From Alphaproteobacteria bacterium (GTDB lineage Bacteria > Pseudomonadota > Alphaproteobacteria > Micropepsales > Micropepsaceae): DNA of 64,000 nucleotides. The notes beneath the pieces were generated by a model, which made no database searches, had not been told where the DNA came from, and saw only the letters and a list, made by a program, of their open reading frames with translations. The DNA is taken from positions 124,001 through 188,000 of the forward strand of contig JADHVO010000008.1 in assembly GCA_016783965.1 (NCBI GenBank). Reading direction: 5' to 3'. Shown here piece by piece: positions 1 through 8,782 of the stretch. The first letter of the stretch is position 1, and the number at the start of each line of letters is the position of its first letter. The translations under genes were made by a program, and so were the position numbers.

Positions 1-2
1 CG

Positions 3-581
3 TGGTTCGCGCTGGCGACGACGCTGCTGGCCGTGCTGTTCGCACGCGGCGCGGAGCAGACGCGCGCCGGCGGCCGGGCCTATGCCGGCGTGTTGCATTC
101 GGAGCTGACAATCGACCTGTTGCGCACCGACACGCTGTCGGTACTCGGGCGGTCGGCGGCGCGGCATTCGCTCATCTGGTTCGTGATCAGCGGCGTGGCG
201 TGCCTGTTCTTCGTGCGCGGCGACCTGAACTGGCTGACGATCCTGCTGATCGCGGGCTGCGCGACGATGGGCATTACGATGTTCGCCGCATCGATGGGCC
301 GCATCCATCATCAGATCGTGCAGGCCAAGATGGCGGAGCTGGAGAACATACGCTGCCGCATCGATGCGCTGCGCAACAAGCTGCATGAGGACGCGTTTGC
401 TTCCGCGAGCCTGCACGGCCTCCTCGCGTACGAGAAGCGGGTGCAGGAAGCGCAGGAATGGCCGTTCGACCAGACCACGCTGGCGCGGGTGGCGGCCTCG
501 ACCCTGATCCTCACAGTGCCGTGGTTCGGGCAGGCGATTGCCGCATATGTGGTAGATCACCTCGGCCGTTTCGCGGGCTGA
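3..581 (+). CDS. Membrane protein, 3' part only
   Basis: The reading frame is open from the left edge of the window, so the N-terminus is missing. The visible part starts with a hydrophobic stretch, followed by a charged loop, two close transmembrane segments (around VISGVACLFFV and LTILLIAGCATMGITMF), a charged helical region with IHHQIVQAKMAELENIRCRIDALRNK that could form a coiled coil, and a last hydrophobic segment near the C-terminus. The stop lies 23 bases before dapB on the same strand. I do not recognise the family. Coding potential is supported by the long open frame and sensible membrane topology. Confidence 0.6.
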   Translation, partial: WFALATTLLAVLFARGAEQTRAGGRAYAGVLHSELTIDLLRTDTLSVLGRSAARHSLIWFVISGVACLFFVRGDLNWLTILLIAGCATMGITMFAASMGRIHHQIVQAKMAELENIRCRIDALRNKLHEDAFASASLHGLLAYEKRVQEAQEWPFDQTTLARVAASTLILTVPWFGQAIAAYVVDHLGRFAG

Positions 582-604
582 GCGCCGCGCGCTAGAGTGC
601 CTAA

Positions 605-1414
605 ATGAGCGATATTCGTGTTGTTGTGGTGGCGGGCGCCGGCGGGCGCATGGGACAGGCGATTCTGCGCGCCGTGAGCGAGACGCCGGGCATGGTGGTG
701 TCGGGCGCGCTGGAGCGGCCGGGGCATCCGGACCTGGGCGCCGATGCCGGCACCCTGGCGGGACTGAAAGAACTCGGCGTGAAGCTGAGCGACGATCCGT
801 TGCCGCTGCTGGCCAAGGCGCAGGCGCTGATCGATTTCACCACGCCGTCGACAACGGTGGCGCTGGCCGAGCTGTCGGCGCAGGCGCGCATCGTGCATGT
901 GATCGGCACGACGGGCCTCACCGGCGACGACAACGCGAAGATCCGCGCCGCCGCGCGGCATGCGGTGGTCGTGAAGTCCGGCAATTTCAGCCTGGGCATC
1001 AACCTGCTGGCGAAGCTGGTCAAGGAAGCGGCAACGGCGCTGCCGAGCTATGACGTCGAGATCGTCGAGATGCATCACCGCCGGAAGGTCGATGCGCCGA
1101 GCGGCACCGCGCTGATGCTGGGCGAAGCGGCGGCGGCGGGCCGCGGGATTTCTCTTGCCGATCATTCCGACCGCGGCCGCGATGGACAAACGGGTGCGCG
1201 CAAGGACGGTGTGATCGGCTTTGCGGCGCTGCGCGGCGGCACGGTGATCGGCGAGCACTCGGTCATCCTGGCCGGCCCGAACGAGCGCATCGTGCTCAGC
1301 CATTCCGCCGAAGATCGCGCGATGTTCGCCCAGGGCGCGGTCGCGGCGGCGAAGTGGGGCCAGGGCAAGAAGCCCGGCCTCTACGCAATGGCGGATGTTC
1401 TTGCGTCGGCATAG
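605..1414 (+). CDS. dapB: 4-hydroxy-tetrahydrodipicolinate reductase
   Basis: Reduces 4-hydroxy-tetrahydrodipicolinate with NAD(P)H in the cytosolic diaminopimelate/lysine pathway. The 269-residue length is typical. The N-terminal Rossmann motif GAGGRMG is at residues 11-17, and the family signature [15 protein letters not shown] begins at residue 155 and carries the catalytic His pair (157/158) and Lys161. The conserved IDFTTPS and GTTGL segments are also present. It starts 23 bases after the preceding membrane gene and ends two bases before the next small gene, so the three may be co-transcribed. Function is secure from the motifs. Confidence 0.97.
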   Translation: MSDIRVVVVAGAGGRMGQAILRAVSETPGMVVSGALERPGHPDLGADAGTLAGLKELGVKLSDDPLPLLAKAQALIDFTTPSTTVALAELSAQARIVHVIGTTGLTGDDNAKIRAAARHAVVVKSGNFSLGINLLAKLVKEAATALPSYDVEIVEMHHRRKVDAPSGTALMLGEAAAAGRGISLADHSDRGRDGQTGARKDGVIGFAALRGGTVIGEHSVILAGPNERIVLSHSAEDRAMFAQGAVAAAKWGQGKKPGLYAMADVLASA

Positions 1415-1416
1415 AG

Positions 1417-1737
1417 ATGCTGACCCACGAGCAACGCTACGAGAAAGCCTGGGCCGATCTTCGGCTGCGAGGTCGCACAATCCTCATCGCACTTGCAGTT
1501 TTTGTCCTTGGCACGCCCGCGCTCGCCTTGATCTTGGGCAATTCCTATCCGACCGCCACGTTCATTCTCATCGGACTCGGAGCAGCGGTGCTTTTCGGTG
1601 CTCTGCTAAGTCGCTCAGCGTTTCCCTGCCCGCGATGCGGCAAGTGGTTCTTTCTGGCAAACCCGCTCGCGCGAAGGTGCATGCATTGCGACTTGCCGAT
1701 CAACGCGCCGTATCAGGCAGGACAATTCTCAGGCTGA
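1417..1737 (+). CDS. Small membrane protein with zinc-ribbon-like CxxC pairs
   Basis: A 106-residue protein with two transmembrane helices (about residues 22-41 and 47-65) followed by a cytosolic-looking tail carrying CPRC and CMHC, the two knuckles of a small zinc ribbon. The ATG lies two bases after the dapB stop, which suggests translational coupling. The 3' end overlaps the convergent AraC/Ada gene by 38 bases. The family was not recognised. The paired CxxC motifs and the membrane anchor are seen directly; metal binding is inferred. Confidence 0.65.
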   Translation: MLTHEQRYEKAWADLRLRGRTILIALAVFVLGTPALALILGNSYPTATFILIGLGAAVLFGALLSRSAFPCPRCGKWFFLANPLARRCMHCDLPINAPYQAGQFSG

Positions 1738-2605
1738 CGCCGCCTGTTGCGCTCGTCCGACGCGCCTGCTCGACCGCGAGCATCGCGCGCTTGCGGTCGA
1801 GGCCCCAGTGGTAGCCGGTCATCGCGCCGCTGGTGCCGATCACGCGGTGGCACGGGATGATCCAGGCGAGCGGGTTCTTGCCGACCGCGGCGCCCGCGGC
1901 GCGTGAGGCCGACGCGTTGCCGGCGAGTTCCGCGACGGCACGATAGGTCGTCATGCGGCCTTCGGGGATCGCGAGCAGCGCTTCCCACACCTTGATCTGC
2001 CACGGGGTGCCGAGCAGGTGCAGCCGCAGCTCCTCGCGCGAGGCGGCGGGGTTGAAGATGCGCGTGGCGAACTTCTGTGTGCGCTCCGGCGCGTGCGTGA
2101 ACGTCGCGCGCGGCCAGCGGGCCTTCATGTCGGCGAGCGCCTTCTTCTCGTCACCCTCGTCCGCGAAGGCGATGCCGCAGACGCCCTTGGCCGTCGCCAT
2201 CACCAGCGCCGAGCCGAACGGGCATGGATGGAAGCCGTAGTCGATCGCAACACCATCGCCGCCCCTGGCGTAGTCGCCTGGCGTCATCGCCTCGATCTTG
2301 AGGCAGAGGTCGTGCAGCCGCGACGGGCCGGAGAGCCCGGCATCGAGCGCGGTGTCGAGCAGGCTGCTGCCCGCCTTCAGCCCGCCCTTGGCGTGGCCGA
2401 GCGTCAGATGCGCCACGAAGTTCTTGGGGCTGACGCCGACATAGCGGCTGAACAGGCGCTGGAAGTGGAAGGGCGAAAGCCCCACCGCATCCGCGGCATC
2501 CTCCAGGGTCGGCTGGTCGAGATAGTTGGCCGAGAGGAACCGGATCGCCCGGCCCATCTTCCGCCAATTGGCGTCGTTTTCGTCGAAAGAGATCACGTTG
2601 GTCAT
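1700..2605 (-). CDS. AraC-type regulator fused to O6-methylguanine-DNA methyltransferase
   Basis: A 301-residue Ada-like protein. The N-terminal ~110 residues form an AraC-type double helix-turn-helix (ANYLDQPTLEDAADAVGLSPFHFQRLF). The C-terminal part is an alkyltransferase domain with the active-site PCHRV at residues 251-255, Cys252 being the alkyl acceptor. The Ada N-terminal zinc/methylphosphotriester domain is absent, so methylphosphotriester-triggered activation as in E. coli Ada is not expected. The ATG at 2605 was chosen because the upstream extension is Arg/Lys-rich and unlike the family. It is convergent with the preceding zinc-ribbon gene and overlaps it. Likely role: repair of O6-alkylguanine and possibly regulation of repair genes. 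Confidence 0.9.
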   Translation of the reverse strand: MTNVISFDENDANWRKMGRAIRFLSANYLDQPTLEDAADAVGLSPFHFQRLFSRYVGVSPKNFVAHLTLGHAKGGLKAGSSLLDTALDAGLSGPSRLHDLCLKIEAMTPGDYARGGDGVAIDYGFHPCPFGSALVMATAKGVCGIAFADEGDEKKALADMKARWPRATFTHAPERTQKFATRIFNPAASREELRLHLLGTPWQIKVWEALLAIPEGRMTTYRAVAELAGNASASRAAGAAVGKNPLAWIIPCHRVIGTSGAMTGYHWGLDRKRAMLAVEQARRTSATGGVSLRIVLPDTAR

Positions 2606-2657
2606 GACCCGAAGATGGGATGTTCTAGCTCCGGCTTCGACCCGTTTCTTGCGGGCC

Positions 2658-3137
2658 CTAACCGACTGTTTCACGAGCGGTTTTCAACGCGATTTTCAGC
2701 CTTCCCGCAAACTTCGCGCGTTCTTCCGGCGCCATAAATTGGGCGATGCGGAGGAATTTGCCGTGGCTCCACAGCGTGAGCTGGCTTTGGTGTTCGGGTG
2801 GGTCATCCATTTCGATCCGGACCCAGTAGGGATTGAAGGTCCAGGCGCGCAGGGGCTTCTTCGGGAAGCGGCGCTCGACCGAGAGCTCCGACGGCGTGAG
2901 CACAATGTGCTCCTCGCGTTTCGCGGCAATGGTGCTGGCGCGGAACGCCCAGCCCAACAGCACGACGTCCAGCCCCATGAACGGCGCGATCGGCCAGGCG
3001 CCCTTGAACACGAAGTAGGCGACGAAGAGCAGGTTGACGAAGGCAACGGCCGCCAGGATGCGAAGAAGAATCTTCGGCGGCAGCGGCGGGCTTGGCCGCA
3101 GCACCTGATCGAGCAGGATCTCGCTTTGCGCGGTCAT
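2658..3137 (-). CDS. DUF2244 family membrane protein
   Basis: A 159-residue protein with two transmembrane helices near residues 28-65 (including FKGAWPIAPFMGLDVVLLGWAF) and a soluble C-terminal part with the family-like features E-HIVLTPSEL, FNPYWVRIEM and FMAPEERAKFAG. This pattern matches DUF2244, a family of unknown function common in Alphaproteobacteria. The start codon is divergent from nth with about 50 bases between starts, an arrangement I recall from related genomes. The longer frame upstream would read through the nth promoter, so the ATG at 3137 is preferred. Confidence 0.85.
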   Translation of the reverse strand: MTAQSEILLDQVLRPSPPLPPKILLRILAAVAFVNLLFVAYFVFKGAWPIAPFMGLDVVLLGWAFRASTIAAKREEHIVLTPSELSVERRFPKKPLRAWTFNPYWVRIEMDDPPEHQSQLTLWSHGKFLRIAQFMAPEERAKFAGRLKIALKTARETVG

Positions 3138-3186
3138 GATGGTGGAATACTTGCGCGGCCCGGACGTTCCCGCAACAGTGCAGAAC

Positions 3187-3858
3187 ATGCCGCGCGCCTT
3201 CACCAAAGCCGAGACCGAAGAGTTCTTCGCGCGGCTGAAAAAGCACATTCCACACCCGAAAACCGAGCTGGAATCGGTCAATCCCTACACCCTGCTGGTG
3301 GCGGTGGTGCTGTCGGCGCAGGCGACGGACAAGGGCGTGAACAAGGCCACCGAACCCCTGTTCAAGACCGTCGACACGCCAGAGAAGATGGTCGCGCTGG
3401 GCGAGGCGAAGCTGCGCGACGCGATCAAGACCATCGGCCTCTATCGCACCAAGGCGAAGAACGTCATCGCGCTGTCGAAGATCCTGATCGAGAAGCACGG
3501 CGGGAAGGTGCCGCGCACGCGCGAGGAGCTACAGGAGCTGCCCGGCGCCGGACGCAAGACGGCGAACGTGGTGCTGAACGTCGCCTTCGGCCAACCAACC
3601 ATCGCGGTCGATACGCACATCTTCCGCGTCTGCAACCGCACCAATCTGGCGCCGGGCAAGGATGTGCTGGCCGTGGAGCTAAAGCTCGAGAAGGTGGTGC
3701 CGGAGCACTACAAGCTGCATGCGCACCACTGGCTGATCCTGCACGGGCGCTACACGTGCATCGCGAGGAAGCCGCTGTGCCCGACCTGCGTGGTGCGCGA
3801 CCTCTGCCGGTTCAGGGACAAGACGAAAGAGGGCGAGGTTTTGCGGAAGCCGCGCTAG
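3187..3858 (+). CDS. nth: Endonuclease III
   Basis: Base-excision-repair DNA glycosylase/AP lyase acting on oxidised pyrimidines. The protein is 223 residues from the chosen ATG, close to the E. coli length of 211. It has the helix-hairpin-helix LPGAGRKTANVVL with the catalytic Lys, the catalytic Asp in VDTHIFRV, and a C-terminal [4Fe-4S] loop with cysteines at 191, 198, 201 and 207 (C-X6-C-X2-C-X5-C). A start 51 bases upstream is possible but would overlap the divergent DUF2244 start. Confidence 0.97.
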   Translation: MPRAFTKAETEEFFARLKKHIPHPKTELESVNPYTLLVAVVLSAQATDKGVNKATEPLFKTVDTPEKMVALGEAKLRDAIKTIGLYRTKAKNVIALSKILIEKHGGKVPRTREELQELPGAGRKTANVVLNVAFGQPTIAVDTHIFRVCNRTNLAPGKDVLAVELKLEKVVPEHYKLHAHHWLILHGRYTCIARKPLCPTCVVRDLCRFRDKTKEGEVLRKPR

Positions 3859-4205
3859 CTCACCCGCGCGTGCAAGGCATCCAGGCAGGCCTGGTCGGCG
3901 GCCATGTTGCTGGGATGCGGCGTGGTCTCGACGTGCCACACAGCGGTGTCCGTGTCGCGCGTGTAGAGGAAGAAGAACACCTTGCAGCCATTGCTTGCGT
4001 CGTAGCGCCAGATGGTGCCGTTGCCGTCCTTGCGAATGAAGGCGGGCTGGCCATAGAAGCCGCGGAGCTGGGCCTCGTGCAGGCCGGTGGTTCCCGACGG
4101 CTCGCCCGGCGGGGGCGCTTCGGGCAGACGGACGTTGGCCGGCGGCGCGGTGGTGCACGCCGCGGCAAGGGCAAAAAGGGCCAGGACAGAGGCGATTTTC
4201 TTCAT
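3855..4205 (-). CDS. Putative lipoprotein
   Basis: A 116-residue secreted protein beginning MKKIASVLALFALAAACTT, a signal peptide ending in a lipobox-like LAAAC, which suggests lipid attachment at the Cys. The mature part has no domain I recognise; it contains GFYGQPAFIRKDGNGTIWRYD and two further cysteines. Its stop overlaps the end of nth by 4 bases (convergent). Its ATG overlaps the stop of the upstream EI24-like gene by 4 bases, so the two minus-strand genes are probably one transcript. Confidence 0.75.
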   Translation of the reverse strand: MKKIASVLALFALAAACTTAPPANVRLPEAPPPGEPSGTTGLHEAQLRGFYGQPAFIRKDGNGTIWRYDASNGCKVFFFLYTRDTDTAVWHVETTPHPSNMAADQACLDALHARVS

Positions 4206-4876
4206 GGTGCGTCCATGTGCTGAAGCCGCTTGAACAGGTGTGCCATCAAAGCGGCGCCAAAAAAAGGCGCGATCAGGTCAATGCCGGGAATCACGGTTAG
4301 CACGGCGATAAGCAAGCCTGCACCGTAGATCTTGCCGGCGTGGCGGCGCCGGAGCGCATCGCTCTGCTGGCGCGATAGATGGCGGAGCGAGGCTAGCTCA
4401 AAGAACTCGCGGCCGAACAGCCAGCCATTGGCGAGCACCGTCGCGACCTCGGAAAGGCCCGGTATGCCGACATCGACCGGCAACAGCGCGACATTGATCA
4501 GCAGGGCAATGCCAACCAAGCGGAACATCTCGCCGATGCCGGTGGCGACGGGGGTTCCCGGCGCCTTCGGATCGTTGGGATAAAAATATGCGTCGACCTT
4601 CGCGGCCACGCGGTCCATGAACAGCGAGCCTACCATCGCCGCGACCGGCGCCCCCAACAGGAACACGGCGAGGATCAGGATGAGCGGTGTCGCGATCTCG
4701 AGGAAGGTGTTGATCTGCGGATAGCCGGCGATCGGCGGCATGTGGAACAAGAGATACTCGATGCCGGCGAACAGCGCGACGAACAGGATTGCGGTCAGGA
4801 CCAGCGTCCAGAACACCAGCCCGACGAAGCGCCGGTCGAACAGCGTGGCGAAAGCGCGCCCGACGCTTGCGAACAT
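4202..4876 (-). CDS. EI24/CysZ-like integral membrane protein
   Basis: A 224-residue protein with about five hydrophobic segments (around residues 17-40, 62-88, 118-138, 143-158 and 186-210). The pattern, including the motif PGIDLIAPFFGAALMAHLF near the C-terminus, matches the EI24 domain family (CysZ-like). CysZ imports sulfate in enterobacteria, but many alphaproteobacterial members have no assigned substrate and there are no sulfur genes nearby, so transport function is not claimed. It overlaps the downstream lipoprotein gene by 4 bases and is divergent from the PfkB kinase gene. Confidence 0.8.
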   Translation of the reverse strand: MFASVGRAFATLFDRRFVGLVFWTLVLTAILFVALFAGIEYLLFHMPPIAGYPQINTFLEIATPLILILAVFLLGAPVAAMVGSLFMDRVAAKVDAYFYPNDPKAPGTPVATGIGEMFRLVGIALLINVALLPVDVGIPGLSEVATVLANGWLFGREFFELASLRHLSRQQSDALRRRHAGKIYGAGLLIAVLTVIPGIDLIAPFFGAALMAHLFKRLQHMDAP

Positions 4877-4923
4877 CGCGATGATCCTCTAACGCAAGGT
4901 CCCGTTTATAGCGGGGTTCTCAC

Positions 4924-5913
4924 GTGGCGCACACTTTCGACGTAGCAGGCCTTGGCAACGCCATTGTGGACGTTCTGGCGCCGGTCTCAGAGCAATTCCT
5001 GCTCGACCATTCGATCGCCAAGGGCGCGATGACGCTGGTGGACGAGCACCGCGCCACCACCTTGCACGCCGCGCTGGGCGAGACTGTGGAAGTGGCGGGC
5101 GGATCGGCCGCCAACACGATGGCGGGGTTTGCCTCGCTGGGCGGCAAGGGCGTCTATCTGGGCAAGGTCAAGCAGGACCGGCTGGGCGAGGCCTTCCGCG
5201 CCTCAATGAAGGACACCGGCGTGCACTACACGACGGGCATGGCGAAGGACGGGCCGTCGACGGCGCTGTGCGTGATCGCGGTGACACCGGACGAGCAGCG
5301 CAGCATGAGCACCTATCTGGGCGCGGCGCGGGAATTCTCCGAAGCCGATGTCAACGCGGACGAGATCGCGGCGTCGGCGATCCTCTACATCGAAGGCTAT
5401 ATGTGGGACGCGCCGTCGGCCAAGGCCGCCTGCATCAAGGCGATGGACGTGGCGCACAAAGCCGGCACTAAGGTCGCGTTCACGATGTCCGACCCGTTCC
5501 TGATCGGCCGCTACGGCGACGAGTTCCGCGCCATGATGCCGAAGCTGGACATCGTGTTCGCCAACGAGGAAGAGGCGAAAGCACTGTTCGAGGTCGATGC
5601 GTTCGACGACATCCTGCAAAAGGCGCGCGGCTGGAATGGCATCGCGGCGCTCACCCGATCGGAGAAGGGTTGCGTGATCGCCAGCAAGGGCGAGGTGCAC
5701 GTGATCGACGCGTGGCCGGGCGTAAGGGTGCGCGACACGACCGGCGCCGGCGACCAGTTCGCGGCCGGGTTTCTGTACGGGCTGACACATGACATGGGCT
5801 ACGCAAGGAGTGGCCGGCTGGCGGGATTGTGCGCGGCGGAAGTGATCTCCCACTACGGCGCGCGGCCGGAAGTGAACCTGCGCAAGCTGGCGGCAGACAA
5901 CGCCCTGATCTAG
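4924..5913 (+). CDS. PfkB-family carbohydrate/nucleoside kinase, probable adenosine kinase
   Basis: A 329-residue ribokinase-fold kinase. It shows the substrate-side GGSAANT motif (about residue 59), a central EGYMWD segment and the C-terminal PfkB signature DTTGAGDQFAAGF with the catalytic Asp. The overall layout fits the alphaproteobacterial adenosine kinase group, which makes AMP from adenosine, but inosine/guanosine or sugar kinase activity cannot be excluded by eye. Translation begins at GTG. The gene stands alone, divergent from the EI24-like gene, and is followed by a 108-base gap with an inverted repeat. Confidence 0.85.
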   Translation: MAHTFDVAGLGNAIVDVLAPVSEQFLLDHSIAKGAMTLVDEHRATTLHAALGETVEVAGGSAANTMAGFASLGGKGVYLGKVKQDRLGEAFRASMKDTGVHYTTGMAKDGPSTALCVIAVTPDEQRSMSTYLGAAREFSEADVNADEIAASAILYIEGYMWDAPSAKAACIKAMDVAHKAGTKVAFTMSDPFLIGRYGDEFRAMMPKLDIVFANEEEAKALFEVDAFDDILQKARGWNGIAALTRSEKGCVIASKGEVHVIDAWPGVRVRDTTGAGDQFAAGFLYGLTHDMGYARSGRLAGLCAAEVISHYGARPEVNLRKLAADNALI

Positions 5914-5965
5914 TCCGCGCAGAGCCGCCATCGTGAAGCATTTATGACTTGATCTGACGCAAAAC

Positions 5966-5991
5966 ACTGCGCGCGGACATCTGCGCACAGT
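5966..5991. promoter_or_regulatory. Inverted repeat upstream of the PstB-like operon
   Basis: Nine-base arms ACTGCGCGC and GCGCACAGT, complementary with one mismatch, are separated by 8 bases. The site lies 30 bases before the first gene of the phosphate-related operon and about 50 bases after the preceding stop. There is no T-run after it, so an operator is more likely than a terminator. It does not resemble the usual pho box repeats (CTGTCAT). Confidence 0.4.
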
Positions 5992-6021
5992 TTCCTCGTG
6001 ATATGAGACGCGCGGTGCGGG

Positions 6022-6846
6022 ATGTACTCCGATCTTTCGACGCTCGCAGTATCGCCGGCAGCGCCGCCGAAGGCGACGTCCGAGCAGCCTCCCCCCGTCA
6101 AGCTCGAGGCGCGACACATCACCTTCCGCTATGCGGACACCGTTGCACTGACGGACGTGTCGGTGCCGCTCTATGCCAATCGCACGACCGCATTCATGGG
6201 ACCGTCGGGTTGCGGAAAGTCGACCCTGTTGCGCGTCTTCAATCGTATGCACGACCTTTATCCCGACCAGCAGGTCGACGGCGAGGTGTTGCTCGACGGG
6301 CAGAACATTCTCCGCCCGGAGATCGACGTGAATCTCGTTCGCTCGCGGATCGGCATGGTGTTCCAGAAGCCGCTGCCGTTTCCGATGACGATCTACGACA
6401 ACGTCGCCTTCGGCGTCCGCCTCTACAGGCAGGTACGGCGGGCCGACATGGACGCGCTTGTGGAGCAGGCCCTTCGGCACGCGGCGCTATGGGACGAAGT
6501 GAAGGACATTCTTTCCCAAAGCGGGCTTGCTCTGTCCGGAGGCCAGCAGCAGCGGCTATGCATCGCGCGCGCCATCGCGGTAAAGCCTGACGTCCTTCTG
6601 CTGGACGAACCATGCTCGGCGCTCGATCCGCGTTCCACGGCGCTGATCGAGGAGACGATGGATCGTCTGAAGCAGCGCTACACGATCGCCATCGTCACCC
6701 ACAATTTGCAGCAGGCGAACCGCGTGTCGGACTACGCCGCCTTCATGTACCTGGGCGAAATGGTGGAGTTCGGGCCGTCGGGCCGGATTTTTGCCAACCC
6801 CGGCAAGGAGCGCACCCGGAAATTCGTCACAGGCCGGTTCGGGTGA
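6022..6846 (+). CDS. pstB: PstB-type phosphate ABC transporter ATPase (orphan)
   Basis: A 274-residue ABC ATPase with Walker [10 protein letters not shown] (60-68), signature LSGGQQQR (171-178), Walker B VLLLDEP (191-197), a Q-loop in GMVFQKP and an H-loop in IVTHN. The C-terminal GEMVEFGP...GRF ending is characteristic of PstB, the energising subunit of the high-affinity phosphate importer. No pstS, pstC or pstA lies next to it. Instead it heads an operon with a PhoU-like fusion protein (start 5 bases after this stop) and a truncated PPDK homologue. It may pair with permeases encoded elsewhere or have a different partner. Confidence 0.88.
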   Translation: MYSDLSTLAVSPAAPPKATSEQPPPVKLEARHITFRYADTVALTDVSVPLYANRTTAFMGPSGCGKSTLLRVFNRMHDLYPDQQVDGEVLLDGQNILRPEIDVNLVRSRIGMVFQKPLPFPMTIYDNVAFGVRLYRQVRRADMDALVEQALRHAALWDEVKDILSQSGLALSGGQQQRLCIARAIAVKPDVLLLDEPCSALDPRSTALIEETMDRLKQRYTIAIVTHNLQQANRVSDYAAFMYLGEMVEFGPSGRIFANPGKERTRKFVTGRFG

Positions 6847-6850
6847 GCCC

Positions 6851-8782
6851 ATGACCCTTGAGAAGACAAAAATCATCGGCGAGCTCGGCGACGAGTCGCT
6901 CCTGCTGCCCAAGCGCATCGCCGGCGCGCTGGCGGCCAATGCCCGGATCAAGTTCGCGCTAAGCTGGCTGCAGGCCGCCGAGCAGAAGGGCCTCGGCGGC
7001 ACCGCGCTCGCCACCGATTGCCTTGACGCGGAGCGCGGTCTTGCCGGCCTCGGTGACGATCCGCTGTACGCCGCGCCGGAAGTGTTGCGGGCGTGCGATG
7101 GTACCGAAGTCGTGCACAGCGGCGCCATCGTAGAGCGCCTCAAGCAAGATGTTTCGGAGATGTGCGACGCGATCGCCGCGAGCGCGAGCGCCGGCGCGAT
7201 CGCCAGCCCCACCGCCGAGGCGTTTCGGCACCGCGAGGAGGCACTGCTCGCGGCCGTGCATGTCGCGGACGACCGAATTCCCCCGGGCTTCGTCAGGCAG
7301 CTGTCGCGTCCGCCGGCCGACGGCCATGACACTGTGCACGGGCTCGTCATGGACATGCACAAGGCGATCAACACGATCGCGGCAAGCGTGTCGGAGGAGA
7401 ATCTCGCCGGCGCGCAGGTCCATCATCTGGGCAACAACGGCGACCGCGAACGCGTTCTCTCGTTCATGCGGGGCCTGAACCGCACGGCGCCGCTCAAATT
7501 CGACCACCCCGGCCTTTCCACCAACGCGATGCGCGCGGGTGCGCGGCTGGTCATCCAGAACGACATCGGCACCACCGACGCACATGTGCTCCTCGTGTAT
7601 GTCGAGGGAATGCGTCTGTCCGTCACCTACAGCGACATTCACCTCGCCCGACTCGAGTTCTTCTGCCGCCGATTGAAAGAACTCGCCTGGACGGTGTCGA
7701 ACCGGCGCGCACCCAACTTTGAAGAAGAAATGTTCTACGTCGCGACCGGGCAGATGGAAGCGAAAGATGCCCCCGCACTCGACCGCGCCCTGGAGCGGCT
7801 GGGTGCGGCGCTTGTGTTCCTCATCGACTGGAACAAGGCACGCAAGAGCCTTCGACGCCTCGTGCCGAAGGCAGATGCCATCGCCATTCTGGACTGGGCT
7901 GCGGAGCACGAGGTCGGGCATCGCGGTTATCTGGAGGCCGGCGGCGATGCACTGATCCTGGACTTGCTGGAGACCGTGTCCAAGGCCACGGGCGGCTTTC
8001 ATGCCTCGTTGCAAAGCGCGGTCGGCCGGGACGGCGCGGTCGAATTCCTGCGCGAAGCGTTGCGGATCGCGAGCGACGATTTGCGGAACGGACGCTCGAC
8101 CGTCGCGGTGCGCGACCGGCTGCGCGCCGAACTGCTAGCGCGCGTGGCCTCGATCACCGACCGGATCATCGAGGTGGCCCTCGATCACGCGGCGTTGACG
8201 CTCGATCTCGCGAATTTGACGCGGCGCTCACTGCTGGCCGGGCGGCCGGCAGGCAAGGACATTGTGGCCCGTGCCAAGGCCTGGGAGTTGGAGGCGGACA
8301 GGCAGGTCACGCACATCCGCGAGCTTTGTGGCGACGGAAAGGAACGGGCCTGGCGGCAGATCGCCTCCCTGGCCGACGACGCGGCGGACAATTTCGAGGA
8401 CACGGTGTTCCGGCTGCAATTCCTTTCGGCGAGTCTCGCCAAGGACGTCCAATCCGAGCTGATGCGGTTGTCCGAACACTCGGTTGCTGCGGTCAAGGAG
8501 TACGTTCGCTTGCTGAGCGCCATGCGCAATGTGCATCGGGGCGCCTCGCGGCAGGACATGCGCAACTTCCTCGAACGCATCGAGAAGCTGCACGACGAAG
8601 AGCACGCTACCGACGAGGCCGAGCGCGCCGTGTTCTCCGGCCTGATGGGCGCGCGGGTGGATGCGAAAGCACTGAATCTCGTCACGTCGATAGCAGGAGG
8701 CCTGGAGGAATCAGCAGACGCGCTGCTGCGGACGGCTCGCCTCATTTACGACCATGCGCTGGGAGAGTGGTTTGCAGCCTGA
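6851..8782 (+). CDS. Large protein with C-terminal PhoU/DUF47-like domain
   Basis: A 643-residue, apparently soluble protein. Roughly residues 430-640 form a helical bundle resembling PhoU/DUF47 (phosphate-transport regulator) proteins, with two E-x3-D motifs (E479-D483 in WELEADRQ and E584-D588 in DEEHATDEAE), the arrangement PhoU uses for metal binding. The first ~420 residues do not match a family I know; they include a segment NDIGTTDAHVLLVYVEG around residue 240. The ATG follows the PstB stop by 4 bases and the stop overlaps the start of the PPDK-like gene, so it is tightly coupled to both. Likely a regulator or adaptor in phosphate handling; this is inference. Confidence 0.75.
   Translation: MTLEKTKIIGELGDESLLLPKRIAGALAANARIKFALSWLQAAEQKGLGGTALATDCLDAERGLAGLGDDPLYAAPEVLRACDGTEVVHSGAIVERLKQDVSEMCDAIAASASAGAIASPTAEAFRHREEALLAAVHVADDRIPPGFVRQLSRPPADGHDTVHGLVMDMHKAINTIAASVSEENLAGAQVHHLGNNGDRERVLSFMRGLNRTAPLKFDHPGLSTNAMRAGARLVIQNDIGTTDAHVLLVYVEGMRLSVTYSDIHLARLEFFCRRLKELAWTVSNRRAPNFEEEMFYVATGQMEAKDAPALDRALERLGAALVFLIDWNKARKSLRRLVPKADAIAILDWAAEHEVGHRGYLEAGGDALILDLLETVSKATGGFHASLQSAVGRDGAVEFLREALRIASDDLRNGRSTVAVRDRLRAELLARVASITDRIIEVALDHAALTLDLANLTRRSLLAGRPAGKDIVARAKAWELEADRQVTHIRELCGDGKERAWRQIASLADDAADNFEDTVFRLQFLSASLAKDVQSELMRLSEHSVAAVKEYVRLLSAMRNVHRGASRQDMRNFLERIEKLHDEEHATDEAERAVFSGLMGARVDAKALNLVTSIAGGLEESADALLRTARLIYDHALGEWFAA

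Noticed and set aside
5203..6480. Minus-strand open frame across the PfkB kinase and pstB-like genes
   Set aside because: Crosses a promoter region and two real genes; composition is not protein-like.
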